DNA of 64,000 nucleotides from Burkholderia sp. 9120 (GTDB lineage Bacteria; Pseudomonadota; Gammaproteobacteria; Burkholderiales; Burkholderiaceae): the NCBI RefSeq assembly GCF_000745015.1, contig NZ_JQNA01000001.1:1798001-1862000 (forward strand), written 5' to 3'. The position numbers were made by a program, and so were the translations under genes. The notes beneath the pieces are model-generated. The model ran no database searches and was not told the origin of the DNA. It saw nothing but the letters and a program-made list of their open reading frames with translations. Shown one piece after another: positions 36,352 to 45,966 of this stretch; the first letter of the stretch is position 1, and each line of letters starts with the position of its first letter.

Positions 36352-37443
36352 ATGCCCTCTTTTCGCCTTCAGTTGATGATCGTCGCCTGCCACGGCAAGG
36401 CGCTACCGAACGACCCGGGCGCGGTCTTCGACGCCGCCGGCGGCTCGATCGGCCGCGCGCCGGACAACACGCTGGTGCTGCCCGACGACGATGACGGCGG
36501 CAGCGCGGTGGCGCGTCGCCATGCGTCGATCAGCGCGCACGGCGACGGCTGGCAGTTGCTCAATACCAGCGAGCATGCGGCGATCGCCGTTAATGGCAAG
36601 CTGATCGAGCCGCGCGGACAGATCGAGCTGCACGCGGGCGATATCGTCAATATCGGCGCCTATGTGCTGCGGGCGGCGGCGTGCCCCGAGTTGCCGGTCT
36701 GGAATCTGACGGACGGGTCCACGCTGACCGACGCGCGTTCCGCCGCTGGCTCTGGCTCTGGCTCTGGCGCCGGTCCTGCCGCTGACTCCGCCGAAAACGC
36801 AGCAGCGAATCCGCTTTACGTAACACCACGACCGTATGGCCTTTCCGAAGACCGGCCGTTCAGTCCCGGAACCTCGACTTCGTTACACGATCTGCTCGAT
36901 ACGCCGCTCGATCCGCTCGCGCTATTCGAACCACCGGCTACGAGATGGTCGAACACCCGATGGAACGAAGCGAACGTTCCCGACCTGTTCGCCGACCTCG
37001 CCGCCGCACCACCCGGCGCGTTCGACGCATCGCGTACGGACAACGCGCCCGGTCATACGATCCGCGACCATGTGGCGGAATTCGACGGCCATCTGCGGCT
37101 AAAGATCGCCACGCCGATAGAGGAGACGACGCGGCATAACGCTATCACCCAGCGAACCGACTACGCCGACGCGTTTGGCCGCTTATACGACGCATCGGCC
37201 TGCGTCGTGCGTGTCGCCGTGCCGAATTACGGCGGTAAAACTCATGCAAGGAACGACCCACCACACAAGGCACCGATCGACGTGGGCAAAACTATCGAAT
37301 CCGCCGCCCTGCTCGCCCACGCCTTTCTCGATGGTGCCGGCGTCCCCTGCGACGCAGCAGCCGAGGCCGGCTTCACCCCAGAATTCATGCACACGCTAGG
37401 AACACTGGTCCGCACACTCAAACAACCTACCGGCCAAAACTAA
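36352..37443 (+). CDS. tagH: Type VI secretion system-associated FHA-domain protein TagH
   Basis: A 363-residue FHA-domain protein; FHA domains bind phosphothreonine, and related proteins (Fha/TagH) control T6SS assembly after threonine phosphorylation. The FHA fold is at about 1-105: GGSIGRAPDNTLVLPDDD, VARRHASISAHGDGWQLLN and IAVNGKLIEPRGQIELHAGD carry the conserved GR, S/RH and N-G residues. The rest is low-complexity (a Ser-Gly run near 130) with a C-terminal helical TagH-like segment (about 270-360). No kinase or phosphatase gene (PpkA/PppA) is in the cluster. It is the last gene of the T6SS operon, 33 bases after tssM. Confidence 0.86.
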   Translation: MPSFRLQLMIVACHGKALPNDPGAVFDAAGGSIGRAPDNTLVLPDDDDGGSAVARRHASISAHGDGWQLLNTSEHAAIAVNGKLIEPRGQIELHAGDIVNIGAYVLRAAACPELPVWNLTDGSTLTDARSAAGSGSGSGAGPAADSAENAAANPLYVTPRPYGLSEDRPFSPGTSTSLHDLLDTPLDPLALFEPPATRWSNTRWNEANVPDLFADLAAAPPGAFDASRTDNAPGHTIRDHVAEFDGHLRLKIATPIEETTRHNAITQRTDYADAFGRLYDASACVVRVAVPNYGGKTHARNDPPHKAPIDVGKTIESAALLAHAFLDGAGVPCDAAAEAGFTPEFMHTLGTLVRTLKQPTGQN

Positions 37444-37605
37444 CAACTACCCACTCGATCAGGGTCGGCGCGCCGCATAACCAAAACTATCCCTCCCAAG
37501 CTCGCGGCGCCCGTCCCCTCGGCATCCCGCCCGGCCATCCCGCGGAGAGCCGCGGCGGCCCCCTCTGCTATATTCTCTCCATCCTGTCCCTCTCCTTCAC
37601 GACGC

Positions 37606-38910
37606 GTGGAACAACTTCCCCTATGGGCGCAGATCGGCGCAGTTTGTCTGCTGCTCGTCTGCTCCAGTTTCTTTTCCATTTCTGAAACGGCGATGATGGC
37701 GCTCAACCGTCATCGCCTGAAGCACCTGGCCAATCAGAACGTGCTCGGCGCAAAGACCACGCAAGGCCTGCTCGCGCGTACCGACCAGTTGTTAAGCGTG
37801 GTGCTGATCGGCAACAACCTGTTCAATACGATCATTCCGGTGCTGACCACCTCGATCGCGCTGCACACGTTCGGCCGCAACAACGTCGTGCTCTCGATCG
37901 CGACCGGCATTGTCGCGTTCCTGATCATCGTGTTCGCGGAGATCACGCCGAAGATCGTCGGCGCGACCTTTCCGGAAAAAATCGCGCTGCCCGCCAGCCT
38001 GCTGATCGCGCCGATGATGCGCGTCGCGAAGCCGCTCGTCTGGTTCGTCAATCTGTTCGCCAACGCGATCCTGCGGGTGCTGCACATCAACACCAAGGGC
38101 GGGCGGGATCAACGCCTGACCACCGAAGAACTGCGCACCATCGTGCTCGAATCGGGCAGCTTCATGCCCACCAAGCACCGCAGCATTCTGCTGAACCTGT
38201 TCGACCTCGAGAACATCTCCGTCGACGACGTGATGATCCCGCGCCGCCGTATCGAAGCGCTGGATTTCGACGCGCCGTTCGAACAGATCCTGCATCAGCT
38301 CGAGACCTGCTATCACAACAAGCTGATCGTCTATCAAGGCGACATTGACCGCGTGCTCGGTGTGCTGCACGTGCGCAAGACCCTGGCCGCGCTGCACAAC
38401 CAGGAGCTCGAGCGCGAGACGCTGCGCGAATTGCTCGCCGAGCCGTACTTCGTGCCGAGCGGTACGCCCGTGTTCCAGCAATTGCAGTTCTTCCAGGAAA
38501 GCCGCCACCGCACCGCGCTGGTCGTCAACGAGTATGGCGAGCTGCAAGGCCTCGTCACGCCGGAAGACATCATCGAAGAGCTGATCGGCGAATTCACCAC
38601 GTCGATTCCGCGTAGCGCCAATACGCGCGGCGGCTGGAACGAGAGCGGCGAATGCATCGTGGCGGGCAGCATGCCGCTGCGCGAACTGAACCGCTGGCTC
38701 CAACTGACGCTGCCCACCGACGGCCCCAAAACGCTCAACGGCCTGATCCTCGAAATCCTCGAAGACATTCCGGACGGCGACGTCTGCGTGCAGATCGGCG
38801 ACACCAAGCTCGAAGTAATGCGCAGCGACGATCAGGCGATCCGCACCGTCAAGCTGTTCAAGCCGCCGGTGCGCGGTGCGGCCAAGGCCGCCAAAGCCAC
38901 GCGCATCTGA
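37606..38910 (+). CDS. CorB/CNNM-type transporter (HlyC/CorC family) with CBS domains
   Basis: A 434-residue membrane protein related to CorB and YfjD; family members are proposed Mg2+ transporters or efflux factors. The CNNM/DUF21 membrane domain (about 1-190) begins after a GTG start (EQLPLWAQIGAVCLLLVCSS) and includes SISETAMMALNRHRLKHLA. A CBS-domain pair (about 195-330, with DVMIPRRRIEALDFDAPFEQ and ALVVNEYGELQGLVTPEDII) and a C-terminal CorC_HlyC domain (about 345-420) follow. GTG at 37606 is chosen because the first ATG lies inside the first membrane helices. It sits between the T6SS and the pilus genes and probably belongs to the core genome. Confidence 0.88.
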   Translation: MEQLPLWAQIGAVCLLLVCSSFFSISETAMMALNRHRLKHLANQNVLGAKTTQGLLARTDQLLSVVLIGNNLFNTIIPVLTTSIALHTFGRNNVVLSIATGIVAFLIIVFAEITPKIVGATFPEKIALPASLLIAPMMRVAKPLVWFVNLFANAILRVLHINTKGGRDQRLTTEELRTIVLESGSFMPTKHRSILLNLFDLENISVDDVMIPRRRIEALDFDAPFEQILHQLETCYHNKLIVYQGDIDRVLGVLHVRKTLAALHNQELERETLRELLAEPYFVPSGTPVFQQLQFFQESRHRTALVVNEYGELQGLVTPEDIIEELIGEFTTSIPRSANTRGGWNESGECIVAGSMPLRELNRWLQLTLPTDGPKTLNGLILEILEDIPDGDVCVQIGDTKLEVMRSDDQAIRTVKLFKPPVRGAAKAAKATRI

Positions 38911-39038
38911 AGCCGAAACAGAGCTTCGCACAGCGGCGCCGCGCGCGCCATTAGCCGAATGGCCGAGTGGCGTTAGGGCGATGCCATGACCGATGATGCA
39001 GCCGTCACGTTCTACAGGCGGCTCGTCACCGGTCTCTC

Positions 39039-40331
39039 ATGCAAGCATCCAGTCATCCCGCTGCACCCGCTCCAGGGCAGTCAGCGTTCAATAGCGAAAC
39101 CGCGGCCAAAGCCAGGCCCGCAAACTTCGCGGTCGATCCCGCCGCCAATCTCGGCGATATCGACACTGCGCCGGCCGTTCGCCTCCTCACCGAAACGCTG
39201 CAGGAAGCCACGCGCCGCAACGCGTCGGATCTGCATATCGAACCGTCGGAGCATGGCTGGCGCGTACGCTTGCGCATCGACGGCGTGCTGCATGAGACGC
39301 CGCAGCCGCCCGCGCATCTACGCGACGCGTTCATCACCCGCGTGAAGGTGCTGGCGCGCATGGACATCGCCGAGCGGCGCGTGCCGCAAGATGGCCGGCT
39401 GCGGATCGCCACGTCGCCCGGACGGACCGAAGACTATCGCGTCAATTCGCTGCCTACACTGTTCGGCGAAAAGCTGGTGCTGCGCCGGCTCGACGCATTG
39501 CCCGCGGATCTGTCGCTCGACTCGCTCGGCCTCGATCCACAACAGCGCGCCACTGTCGACGCCGCGATCCGTGCGCCGCACGGCCTCATGCTGGTCACCG
39601 GTCCGACCGGCAGCGGCAAGACGCTGTCGCTGTACTGCTTCCTGCAATTGCTCAACGACGCGTCGCGCAATCTTTGCTCGGTCGAAGATCCGGCCGAAAT
39701 CCAGCTAGCAGGCATCAACCAGGTCAGCGTGCGCGAGAAGGCGGGCCTCACCTTCGCCGTGGCGCTGCGGGCGTTTTTGCGGCAGGACCCGGACGTGATC
39801 ATGGTCGGTGAAATCCGCGACGACGAAACCGCCGACGTCGCCGTGAAGGCCGCGCAAACCGGTCACCTCGTGCTGTCGACGCTGCATACGAACGACGCCC
39901 CCGCGGCAATCGCACGTCTGATCGACATTGGCGTCGAGCCGTACAACCTGGCGGCAGCTCTTCGGATGGTGACGGCGCAACGGCTGGTGCGCCGACTGTG
40001 CGTGGCATGCCGAACGCCTTCCCCACACTCGGCCGCCGCGCTACGAGCCGCGGGTTTCGCCGACGCTCAACTCGACGGCTGGCAGCCCTACGCCGCCGCC
40101 GGTTGCGCGAAGTGCCACGGCATCGGCTACCGTGGCCGGATCGGCGTGCATCAGGTGATGCCGGTGTCCGAGCCGATGCGCGAACTGATCGTGGCAAGCG
40201 CAGGCACGCATGAACTCGCGCGGCTCGCTCAGGCGGAGCAAGTCCTCACGTTGCGTGACGCCGCATTGGCGCGTGTGCGCGACGGCACGACGAGTCTCGC
40301 AGAAGCGCTGGCCGCCACGGAGGTCGCGTGA
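39039..40331 (+). CDS. pilB: Type IV pilus assembly ATPase PilB (short form)
   Basis: A 430-residue GspE/PilB ATPase that powers pilus polymerisation. It has the N2-like domain (about 45-150, [20 protein letters not shown]), Walker [17 protein letters not shown] (about 188-203), the Asp box VEDPAEIQ, Walker [16 protein letters not shown], the His box [15 protein letters not shown] and a zinc site made of CVAC and CAKC. It lacks the roughly 130-residue MshEN N-terminal domain of typical PilB (about 570 residues). Being followed by pilC and pilD argues for type IV pili. The TGA overlaps the GTG of pilC by 4 bases. Confidence 0.88.
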   Translation: MQASSHPAAPAPGQSAFNSETAAKARPANFAVDPAANLGDIDTAPAVRLLTETLQEATRRNASDLHIEPSEHGWRVRLRIDGVLHETPQPPAHLRDAFITRVKVLARMDIAERRVPQDGRLRIATSPGRTEDYRVNSLPTLFGEKLVLRRLDALPADLSLDSLGLDPQQRATVDAAIRAPHGLMLVTGPTGSGKTLSLYCFLQLLNDASRNLCSVEDPAEIQLAGINQVSVREKAGLTFAVALRAFLRQDPDVIMVGEIRDDETADVAVKAAQTGHLVLSTLHTNDAPAAIARLIDIGVEPYNLAAALRMVTAQRLVRRLCVACRTPSPHSAAALRAAGFADAQLDGWQPYAAAGCAKCHGIGYRGRIGVHQVMPVSEPMRELIVASAGTHELARLAQAEQVLTLRDAALARVRDGTTSLAEALAATEVA

Positions 40332-41560
40332 ATACCGCCGTGCTGGTTCGGCCAGCGGCAACGGAACTGCGCTTCAGGTGGCACGGCGTCAACGCGCAGG
40401 GCACGCACAAACGCGGCGCGCTGATCGCACCGGACGCCAGCGCCGCGCGGGCGCTGCTCAACAAGCGCGACAACCTGTTCATCATCGAACTCAGAGCGCA
40501 TGGAGCGGCGCCCCGCCCCAAAACCCGCGCCGCCGACGTCACGCTGTTCACGCGCCAGCTCGCCAGTCTGCTGCGCGCCGGGTTGCCGCTCGCGCCCGCG
40601 CTCGATCTGCTGGCGCAAACTGGTAACGTGCGCCAGCAAGGCATGCCGCGTATCGTCGGCGCGCTGGCACGCGACATTACGAGCGGACTGCGGTTTTCCG
40701 CGGCGCTGCAACGGCACCCGGCTCAGTTCAGCGCGTTCTATTGCCAGCTCGTCGAGGTGGGCGAAGCAGCCGGCGCGTTAGCCGCGGTGCTGGCCCGCCT
40801 CGCCGACGACCGCGAACGTGCCGCCGCGCAGCGCGCCAAGGTGCGTGCCGCGTTGACCTATCCGGGAGCGATCCTGCTGCTGGCCATGGCAATCACCACT
40901 GCGCTGCTGGTGTGGGTCGTGCCGACGTTCAAACAGATCTTCGACGGTTTCGGCGCGAAGCTGCCCGCGCCGACCCAATTCGTACTAGCGCTCTCGGCGG
41001 GTGCCGCGCGTTGGAGCGTGCCGGCCGTCCTCATGGTGTTCGCCCTGGGCTGGGCTGTGACGTTTCTGATGCGACGTTCCGAAGCGGCGCGCATACGCTT
41101 CGCACGCGTGGCGCTGAGAATACCGGTCGCCGGTCCGCTGTTGAGCAGCCTGTGCGCAGCCCGCTGGAGTCGTGCGCTCGGCACACTGCTGTCGGCCGGC
41201 ACGCCACTCGCCGACGCTTTCGACTCCTTGACGCACGCCACCGGCAACGCCTTCTTCGACCGCGCCACCGTCGATATCGCTGCGCGGCTGCGGCGCGGTG
41301 AACGGCTCGCGGCGGCCATGCGCTCGGCACGCTGTTTTGCGCCGGAGATCGTGCAGCCGGTCGCAGTCGCCGAGGAATCGGGCACGCTCGACACCATGCT
41401 GATCGACGTGGCGTCGCTCAGCGATCGTCAGGTTGACGAAAAGATCGCCACGCTGGCGAGCCTGTGCGAGCCGCTTGTCATTGTCGTGCTGGGGGCGCTG
41501 GTCGGCGGCCTCGTCATCGCCATGTATCTTCCCATTATTCAACTCGGCAACGTGGTGTAG
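40328..41560 (+). CDS. pilC: Type IV pilus inner-membrane platform protein PilC
   Basis: A 410-residue GspF/PilC protein, the inner-membrane platform on which pilins are assembled. Two GspF domains are clear: one after TLFTRQLASLLRAGLPLAPA (about 70-195) and a second after AARWSRALGTLLSAGTPLAD (about 278-400). Four hydrophobic stretches are present, including ILLLAMAITTALLVWVVPTF and the C-terminal LVIVVLGALVGGLVIAMYLP. It starts with GTG overlapping the pilB stop (GTGA) and ends 27 bases before pilD. Confidence 0.93.
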   Translation: MNTAVLVRPAATELRFRWHGVNAQGTHKRGALIAPDASAARALLNKRDNLFIIELRAHGAAPRPKTRAADVTLFTRQLASLLRAGLPLAPALDLLAQTGNVRQQGMPRIVGALARDITSGLRFSAALQRHPAQFSAFYCQLVEVGEAAGALAAVLARLADDRERAAAQRAKVRAALTYPGAILLLAMAITTALLVWVVPTFKQIFDGFGAKLPAPTQFVLALSAGAARWSVPAVLMVFALGWAVTFLMRRSEAARIRFARVALRIPVAGPLLSSLCAARWSRALGTLLSAGTPLADAFDSLTHATGNAFFDRATVDIAARLRRGERLAAAMRSARCFAPEIVQPVAVAEESGTLDTMLIDVASLSDRQVDEKIATLASLCEPLVIVVLGALVGGLVIAMYLPIIQLGNVV

Positions 41561-41587
41561 CATCGCAGCCGAATCCACTCTCTCGCC

Positions 41588-42529
41588 ATGCAGGCTATTC
41601 CTCCACCCGTGTCAGACACCTCTTCCAGCTTGCTCGCGGGCTTGCTGCCCGGGCACTTTGCCGCCGATCTGGGCTTCGCGTTCGGCAGCTTGCCGACCGG
41701 CTTGCAGTTTGTTTTCGCGGTCGTGTTCGGCCTCGTGATCGGCAGCTTCCTCAACGTGGTCGTGCATCGTGTGCCGATCATGCTGGAGCGTGCATGGCAA
41801 GAGGAAGTGCACGAAGCGACCGGCACGCCGCTCGAGGACGATACCCTGCCCGCCCGCTACAACCTGTGGGTGCCCCGCAGCGCGTGCCCGCACTGCGGCC
41901 ATGTGCTCAGCGCGTGGGAGAACCTGCCGGTGCTGAGCTATCTGCTGTTACGCGGACGCTGCTCGGCCTGCAAAGCGCGCGTTAGTCCGCGCTATCCACT
42001 GATCGAAATCGCCAGCGCCGCCTGCGCGGCCGGCACGCTTGCGCTGTACGGCCCGACCGCCACGACGCTCGCGGCGTTCGGTCTGTGCGCAGCGTTGCTG
42101 GCCATGAGCGCGATCGACATCGACACGCACCTGCTGCCGGATTCGATGACGCTGCCGCTTTTGTGGGCCGGCCTGATCGTCAATTTCAACGGCATGTTCG
42201 CCAGTCTTCACGATGCGGTGCTGGGCGCGATCTTCGGCTATCTGGCGCTGTGGGCCGTGCACTGGCTGTTCAAGCTGGTGCGCGGTGTCGAAGGCATGGG
42301 CTATGGCGATTTCAAACTGCTGGCCGCGCTCGGCGCCTGGTTCGGCTGGGCGGCTCTACCGCAGATCGTGTTGATCGCCGCGGTCAGCGGTGCGGTGGTC
42401 GGCCTCGCCGCCACGTGGCTCGGCCGCATGCGCTTCCAGGAACCGTTGCCGTTCGGGCCGTTTCTCGCGGCGGGCGGCGCTGTTACGCTGTTTGTGGGCA
42501 CGCCGCTCTATCTCGCGCTGGGGGGCTGA
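41588..42529 (+). CDS. pilD: Prepilin peptidase / N-methyltransferase PilD
   Basis: A 313-residue bifunctional membrane enzyme that cleaves the prepilin leader and methylates the new N-terminus. The N-terminal methyltransferase loop carries the two CxxC pairs RSACPHCGHVLSAWENLP and RGRCSACKARVSPRYPLIE. The catalytic aspartates are in SAIDIDTHLLPDSMTLPL and GMGYGDFKLLAALGAWFGW (GxGD-type). About eight membrane helices are present. The first roughly 25 residues before the first helix are not typical, so a later start is possible. coaE starts 3 bases after the stop. Confidence 0.94.
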   Translation: MQAIPPPVSDTSSSLLAGLLPGHFAADLGFAFGSLPTGLQFVFAVVFGLVIGSFLNVVVHRVPIMLERAWQEEVHEATGTPLEDDTLPARYNLWVPRSACPHCGHVLSAWENLPVLSYLLLRGRCSACKARVSPRYPLIEIASAACAAGTLALYGPTATTLAAFGLCAALLAMSAIDIDTHLLPDSMTLPLLWAGLIVNFNGMFASLHDAVLGAIFGYLALWAVHWLFKLVRGVEGMGYGDFKLLAALGAWFGWAALPQIVLIAAVSGAVVGLAATWLGRMRFQEPLPFGPFLAAGGAVTLFVGTPLYLALGG

Positions 42530-42532
42530 AAC

Positions 42533-43165
42533 ATGTTCGTCGTGGGACTGACTGGCGGTATCGGCAGTGGCAAATCGACCGTGGCGGACCTGTTCGCCGC
42601 GCACGGCGTGCCGCTCGTCGATACCGATCTGATCGCGCATCGCATCACCGCGCCGCACGGCATCGCGATGCCGCAAATCGCGGCTGAGTTCGGCGCGGAG
42701 TTCGTCGCGGCGGACGGCTCGCTCGACCGCGCCCGCATGCGCACGCTGGTATTCAGCGACGACGGCGCGCGCAAGCGGCTCGAAGGCATCACCCATCCGT
42801 TGATTCGCGCGGAGACCGAACGCGGGCAGCGCGAGGCGCGCGGGCCTTATGTGATCGTCGTCGTGCCGCTGCTGGTCGAGTCAGGCAGTTGGAAGACCCG
42901 CGTGAACCGCGTGCTGAGCGTGGATTGCAGCGTCGAGACGCAAATCTCGCGCGTGATGACCCGCAACGGCTTCAGCCGCGATCAGGTGCTGGCGATCATC
43001 GCCCGCCAGGCCACGCGCGAAGCACGCCTCGCCGCAGCCGACGACGTGATCGGTAACGACGGCGCATCGCTCGACAGTCTGCGAACGGAGGTCGACGCGC
43101 AGCATCGCGTGTATCTGTCGCTCGCCGCCGCGCAGCCGGCTAAAGCCGATGACACGGACTCGTAA
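42533..43165 (+). CDS. coaE: Dephospho-CoA kinase
   Basis: A 210-residue enzyme for the last step of coenzyme A synthesis. The P-loop is [20 protein letters not shown] (about 5-24), followed by [16 protein letters not shown] and [14 protein letters not shown] and [20 protein letters not shown], all conserved in CoaE. Length is normal. It follows pilD as in many beta- and gamma-proteobacteria (pilD-coaE-zapD-yacG). Confidence 0.96.
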   Translation: MFVVGLTGGIGSGKSTVADLFAAHGVPLVDTDLIAHRITAPHGIAMPQIAAEFGAEFVAADGSLDRARMRTLVFSDDGARKRLEGITHPLIRAETERGQREARGPYVIVVVPLLVESGSWKTRVNRVLSVDCSVETQISRVMTRNGFSRDQVLAIIARQATREARLAAADDVIGNDGASLDSLRTEVDAQHRVYLSLAAAQPAKADDTDS

Positions 43166-43372
43166 CGCAGGCACCGAGCGGCTACGCTCAGCTATGCCAA
43201 CGAGCGCCAATCCTGTGTGCGCATTGGCCCAGCAGATGAAAACCTCATGACCCCGGCATGACGCCCGCCGCAAAGCCCATTGAACTTTGCGGCATCGCGC
43301 GAGCCGAACGACGCAGAAAACTGCCCAGAACACGTCAAAAAAATTGCGCAAGCTGTCAGGAAAAGTGCGAGA

Positions 43373-44199
<827 letters not shown>

Positions 44200-44312
44200 T
44201 GTTCGCCGGGTAAGTCGAACGTCCGTTCGACCCGCGGGGGCACGCCTTTAAAGCGGCGAGAAAAGCCCCTATATTCGTTACTTGTTCCGTTTACGATTGA
44301 CCGTCTGACCGT

Positions 44313-44510
44313 ATGCCAACTTTCGTCAAATGCCCCACTTGCGGAAAGGACGTCCTCTGGACCTCTGAAAACCGCTTCCGCCCGTTCTGCTCGGACCGTT
44401 GCAAGCAGGTCGATCTCGGCGCCTGGGCCGCTGAGAAGTACAAGATCGGCGGCACCGACCAGGATGCTGTATCAGATGAATCGCCCGGCGGGGACGCCAG
44501 CTCACATTGA
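44313..44510 (+). CDS. yacG: DNA gyrase inhibitor YacG
   Basis: A 65-residue zinc protein that in E. coli binds GyrB and inhibits gyrase. The four zinc cysteines are in [12 protein letters not shown] and [20 protein letters not shown]. The C-terminus is acidic and disordered. Size and motifs are normal. It ends at a strong bidirectional terminator. Confidence 0.95.
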   Translation: MPTFVKCPTCGKDVLWTSENRFRPFCSDRCKQVDLGAWAAEKYKIGGTDQDAVSDESPGGDASSH

Positions 44511-44545
44511 GCCCGGCCGGCAAGAGCCGGCCACCGCCAGCGCAC

Positions 44546-44583
44546 AAAAAAACGCCACGACTTTCAGGTCGTGGCGTTTTTTT
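44546..44583. terminator. Bidirectional Rho-independent terminator
   Basis: aaaaaaacgccacgac, loop CTTTCAG-like, gtcgtggcgttttttt: a long perfect stem with A and T runs on both sides, shared by yacG and the convergent mutT. Confidence 0.93.
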
Positions 44584-44619
44584 ACGAGCGCCGGCTTTCG
44601 CGAGCGTTTTCCCTGCTGA

Positions 44620-45048
44620 CTAGCTGGAGCTCTTCTCCGCCGCGAGCCATTCCAGCACCGGAATGGTCGCCGGCAACAACGGCGCGACGTCCGCCGGCAG
44701 CGTTTGCCAGACAAAAGCCTGACCTTCGCGGCCGTGCGGCTCGCCGGCCCACTGCGTCACCTTGCAGAAAAACAGCCGCACGTAAGCATGCGGGTAGTCG
44801 TGTTCCAGCGTATGCCACAGGTGGCACGCCTTCACGTCGATCCCCAGTTCCTCATGCAACTCGCGCGCGAGCGCGGCCTCGACCGATTCGCCCGCTTCCA
44901 GCTTGCCGCCCGGAAACTCCCAGTAGCCTTCGTACGGTTTGCCGACCGGGCGCTGCGCCAGCAGATAGCGCCCATCCGGCTGAATCAGCACGCCAACGGC
45001 AACTTCCGTCACCTTGCGGCCGGCGGCGTTCGTGCCAGCGTCGCTCAT
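44620..45048 (-). CDS. mutT: MutT-type Nudix hydrolase (8-oxo-dGTP diphosphatase)
   Basis: A 142-residue Nudix enzyme that most likely removes 8-oxo-dGTP from the nucleotide pool. The Nudix box starts GGKLEAGESVEAALARELHE and continues EELGI (about 45-68); TEVAVGVLIQPDGRYLLAQRP and PYEGYWEFPGG are typical of MutT. The ATG at 45046-45048 overlaps the stop of the DUF815 gene by 4 bases; the open frame extends upstream through that gene and is a shadow. In beta-proteobacteria this gene usually follows argJ and a DUF815 ATPase, as here. Confidence 0.93.
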   Translation of the reverse strand: MSDAGTNAAGRKVTEVAVGVLIQPDGRYLLAQRPVGKPYEGYWEFPGGKLEAGESVEAALARELHEELGIDVKACHLWHTLEHDYPHAYVRLFFCKVTQWAGEPHGREGQAFVWQTLPADVAPLLPATIPVLEWLAAEKSSS

Positions 45049-45914
45049 GCCGGGTTCTTCCGGCCGGACCAGTCGCGCGCGAACTGCCACGCCACCCGCC
45101 CCGAGCGCGAGCCGCGTTCGAGCGCCCACACCAACGCATCGCCGCGCGCCGCCTCGACTTCGGCGTCGTCGCAACCGAAGTGCCGCAGCCAGTGGCCGAT
45201 GATCGACAGGTAGTCGTCCTGTTTGAACGGATAGAAGCTGACCCACAGCCCGAAACGCTCGGACAGCGAGATCTTTTCTTCGACCAGTTCGCCAGGGTGA
45301 ATCTCGCCGTCGGACGTGTGCTTGTACGTCTCGTTGTCGCTCATGTATTCGGGCAACAGATGGCGGCGGTTCGACGTCGCGTAAATCAGCACGTTGTCCG
45401 ACTGCGCGGCGATCGAGCCGTCGAGCGCGACCTTCAGCGCCTTGTAGCCCGACTCGCCGTCTTCGAACGACAGGTCGTCGCAAAACACCACGAAGCGCTC
45501 CGGCCGCAGCGCGATCAGGTCGACGATATCGCCGAGATCGTGCAGGTCGTCTTTGTCCACTTCGATCAGACGCAGGCCGTCTTTCGCATAGGCGTTCAGG
45601 CAGGCCTTGATCAGCGACGACTTGCCGGTGCCGCGCGCGCCGGTCAGCAGCACGTTGTTGGCCGGCTGCTTATGCACGAATTGACGCGTGTTCTGCTCGA
45701 TCAAACCTTTTTGGCGTTCGATGTTTTGCAGGTCGTCGAGCGTGATCGCCGAAATGGCCGGCACGGGCTGCAGGTAACCGCGCCCCTGGCGCTTGCGCCA
45801 GCGGAACGCCACCGCGGCCGACCAGTCGATGTCGGGTGCAGCGGGCGGAAGCATCGCTTCCAGGCGGCCGAGTACGGCTTCGGCGCGGGTCAGAAACTGT
45901 TCGAGTTTGTCCAT
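45045..45914 (-). CDS. DUF815 P-loop ATPase
   Basis: A 289-residue AAA-type ATPase of unknown function (DUF815). Walker A is LLTGARGTGKSSLIKACLNA (about 87-106), Walker B RFVVFCDDLSFEDGE, and a sensor-like ATSNRRHLLPEYMSDNE follows. A C-terminal segment ERFGLWVSFYPFKQDDYL fits the helical lid. It lies between argJ and mutT, with a 4-base overlap to the latter. Its physiological role is not known. Confidence 0.9.
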   Translation of the reverse strand: MDKLEQFLTRAEAVLGRLEAMLPPAAPDIDWSAAVAFRWRKRQGRGYLQPVPAISAITLDDLQNIERQKGLIEQNTRQFVHKQPANNVLLTGARGTGKSSLIKACLNAYAKDGLRLIEVDKDDLHDLGDIVDLIALRPERFVVFCDDLSFEDGESGYKALKVALDGSIAAQSDNVLIYATSNRRHLLPEYMSDNETYKHTSDGEIHPGELVEEKISLSERFGLWVSFYPFKQDDYLSIIGHWLRHFGCDDAEVEAARGDALVWALERGSRSGRVAWQFARDWSGRKNPA

Positions 45915-45966
45915 GGCTGTGAAGTTAGCGGCCGCGAAGCCGCATCATTAACTTGATTGAACCTGG

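Noticed and set aside
38951..38985. tRNA-like segment GCCGAATGGCCGAGTGG between corB and pilB
   Set aside because: It resembles a tRNA 5' part, but no anticodon arm, T arm or 3' acceptor match follows.
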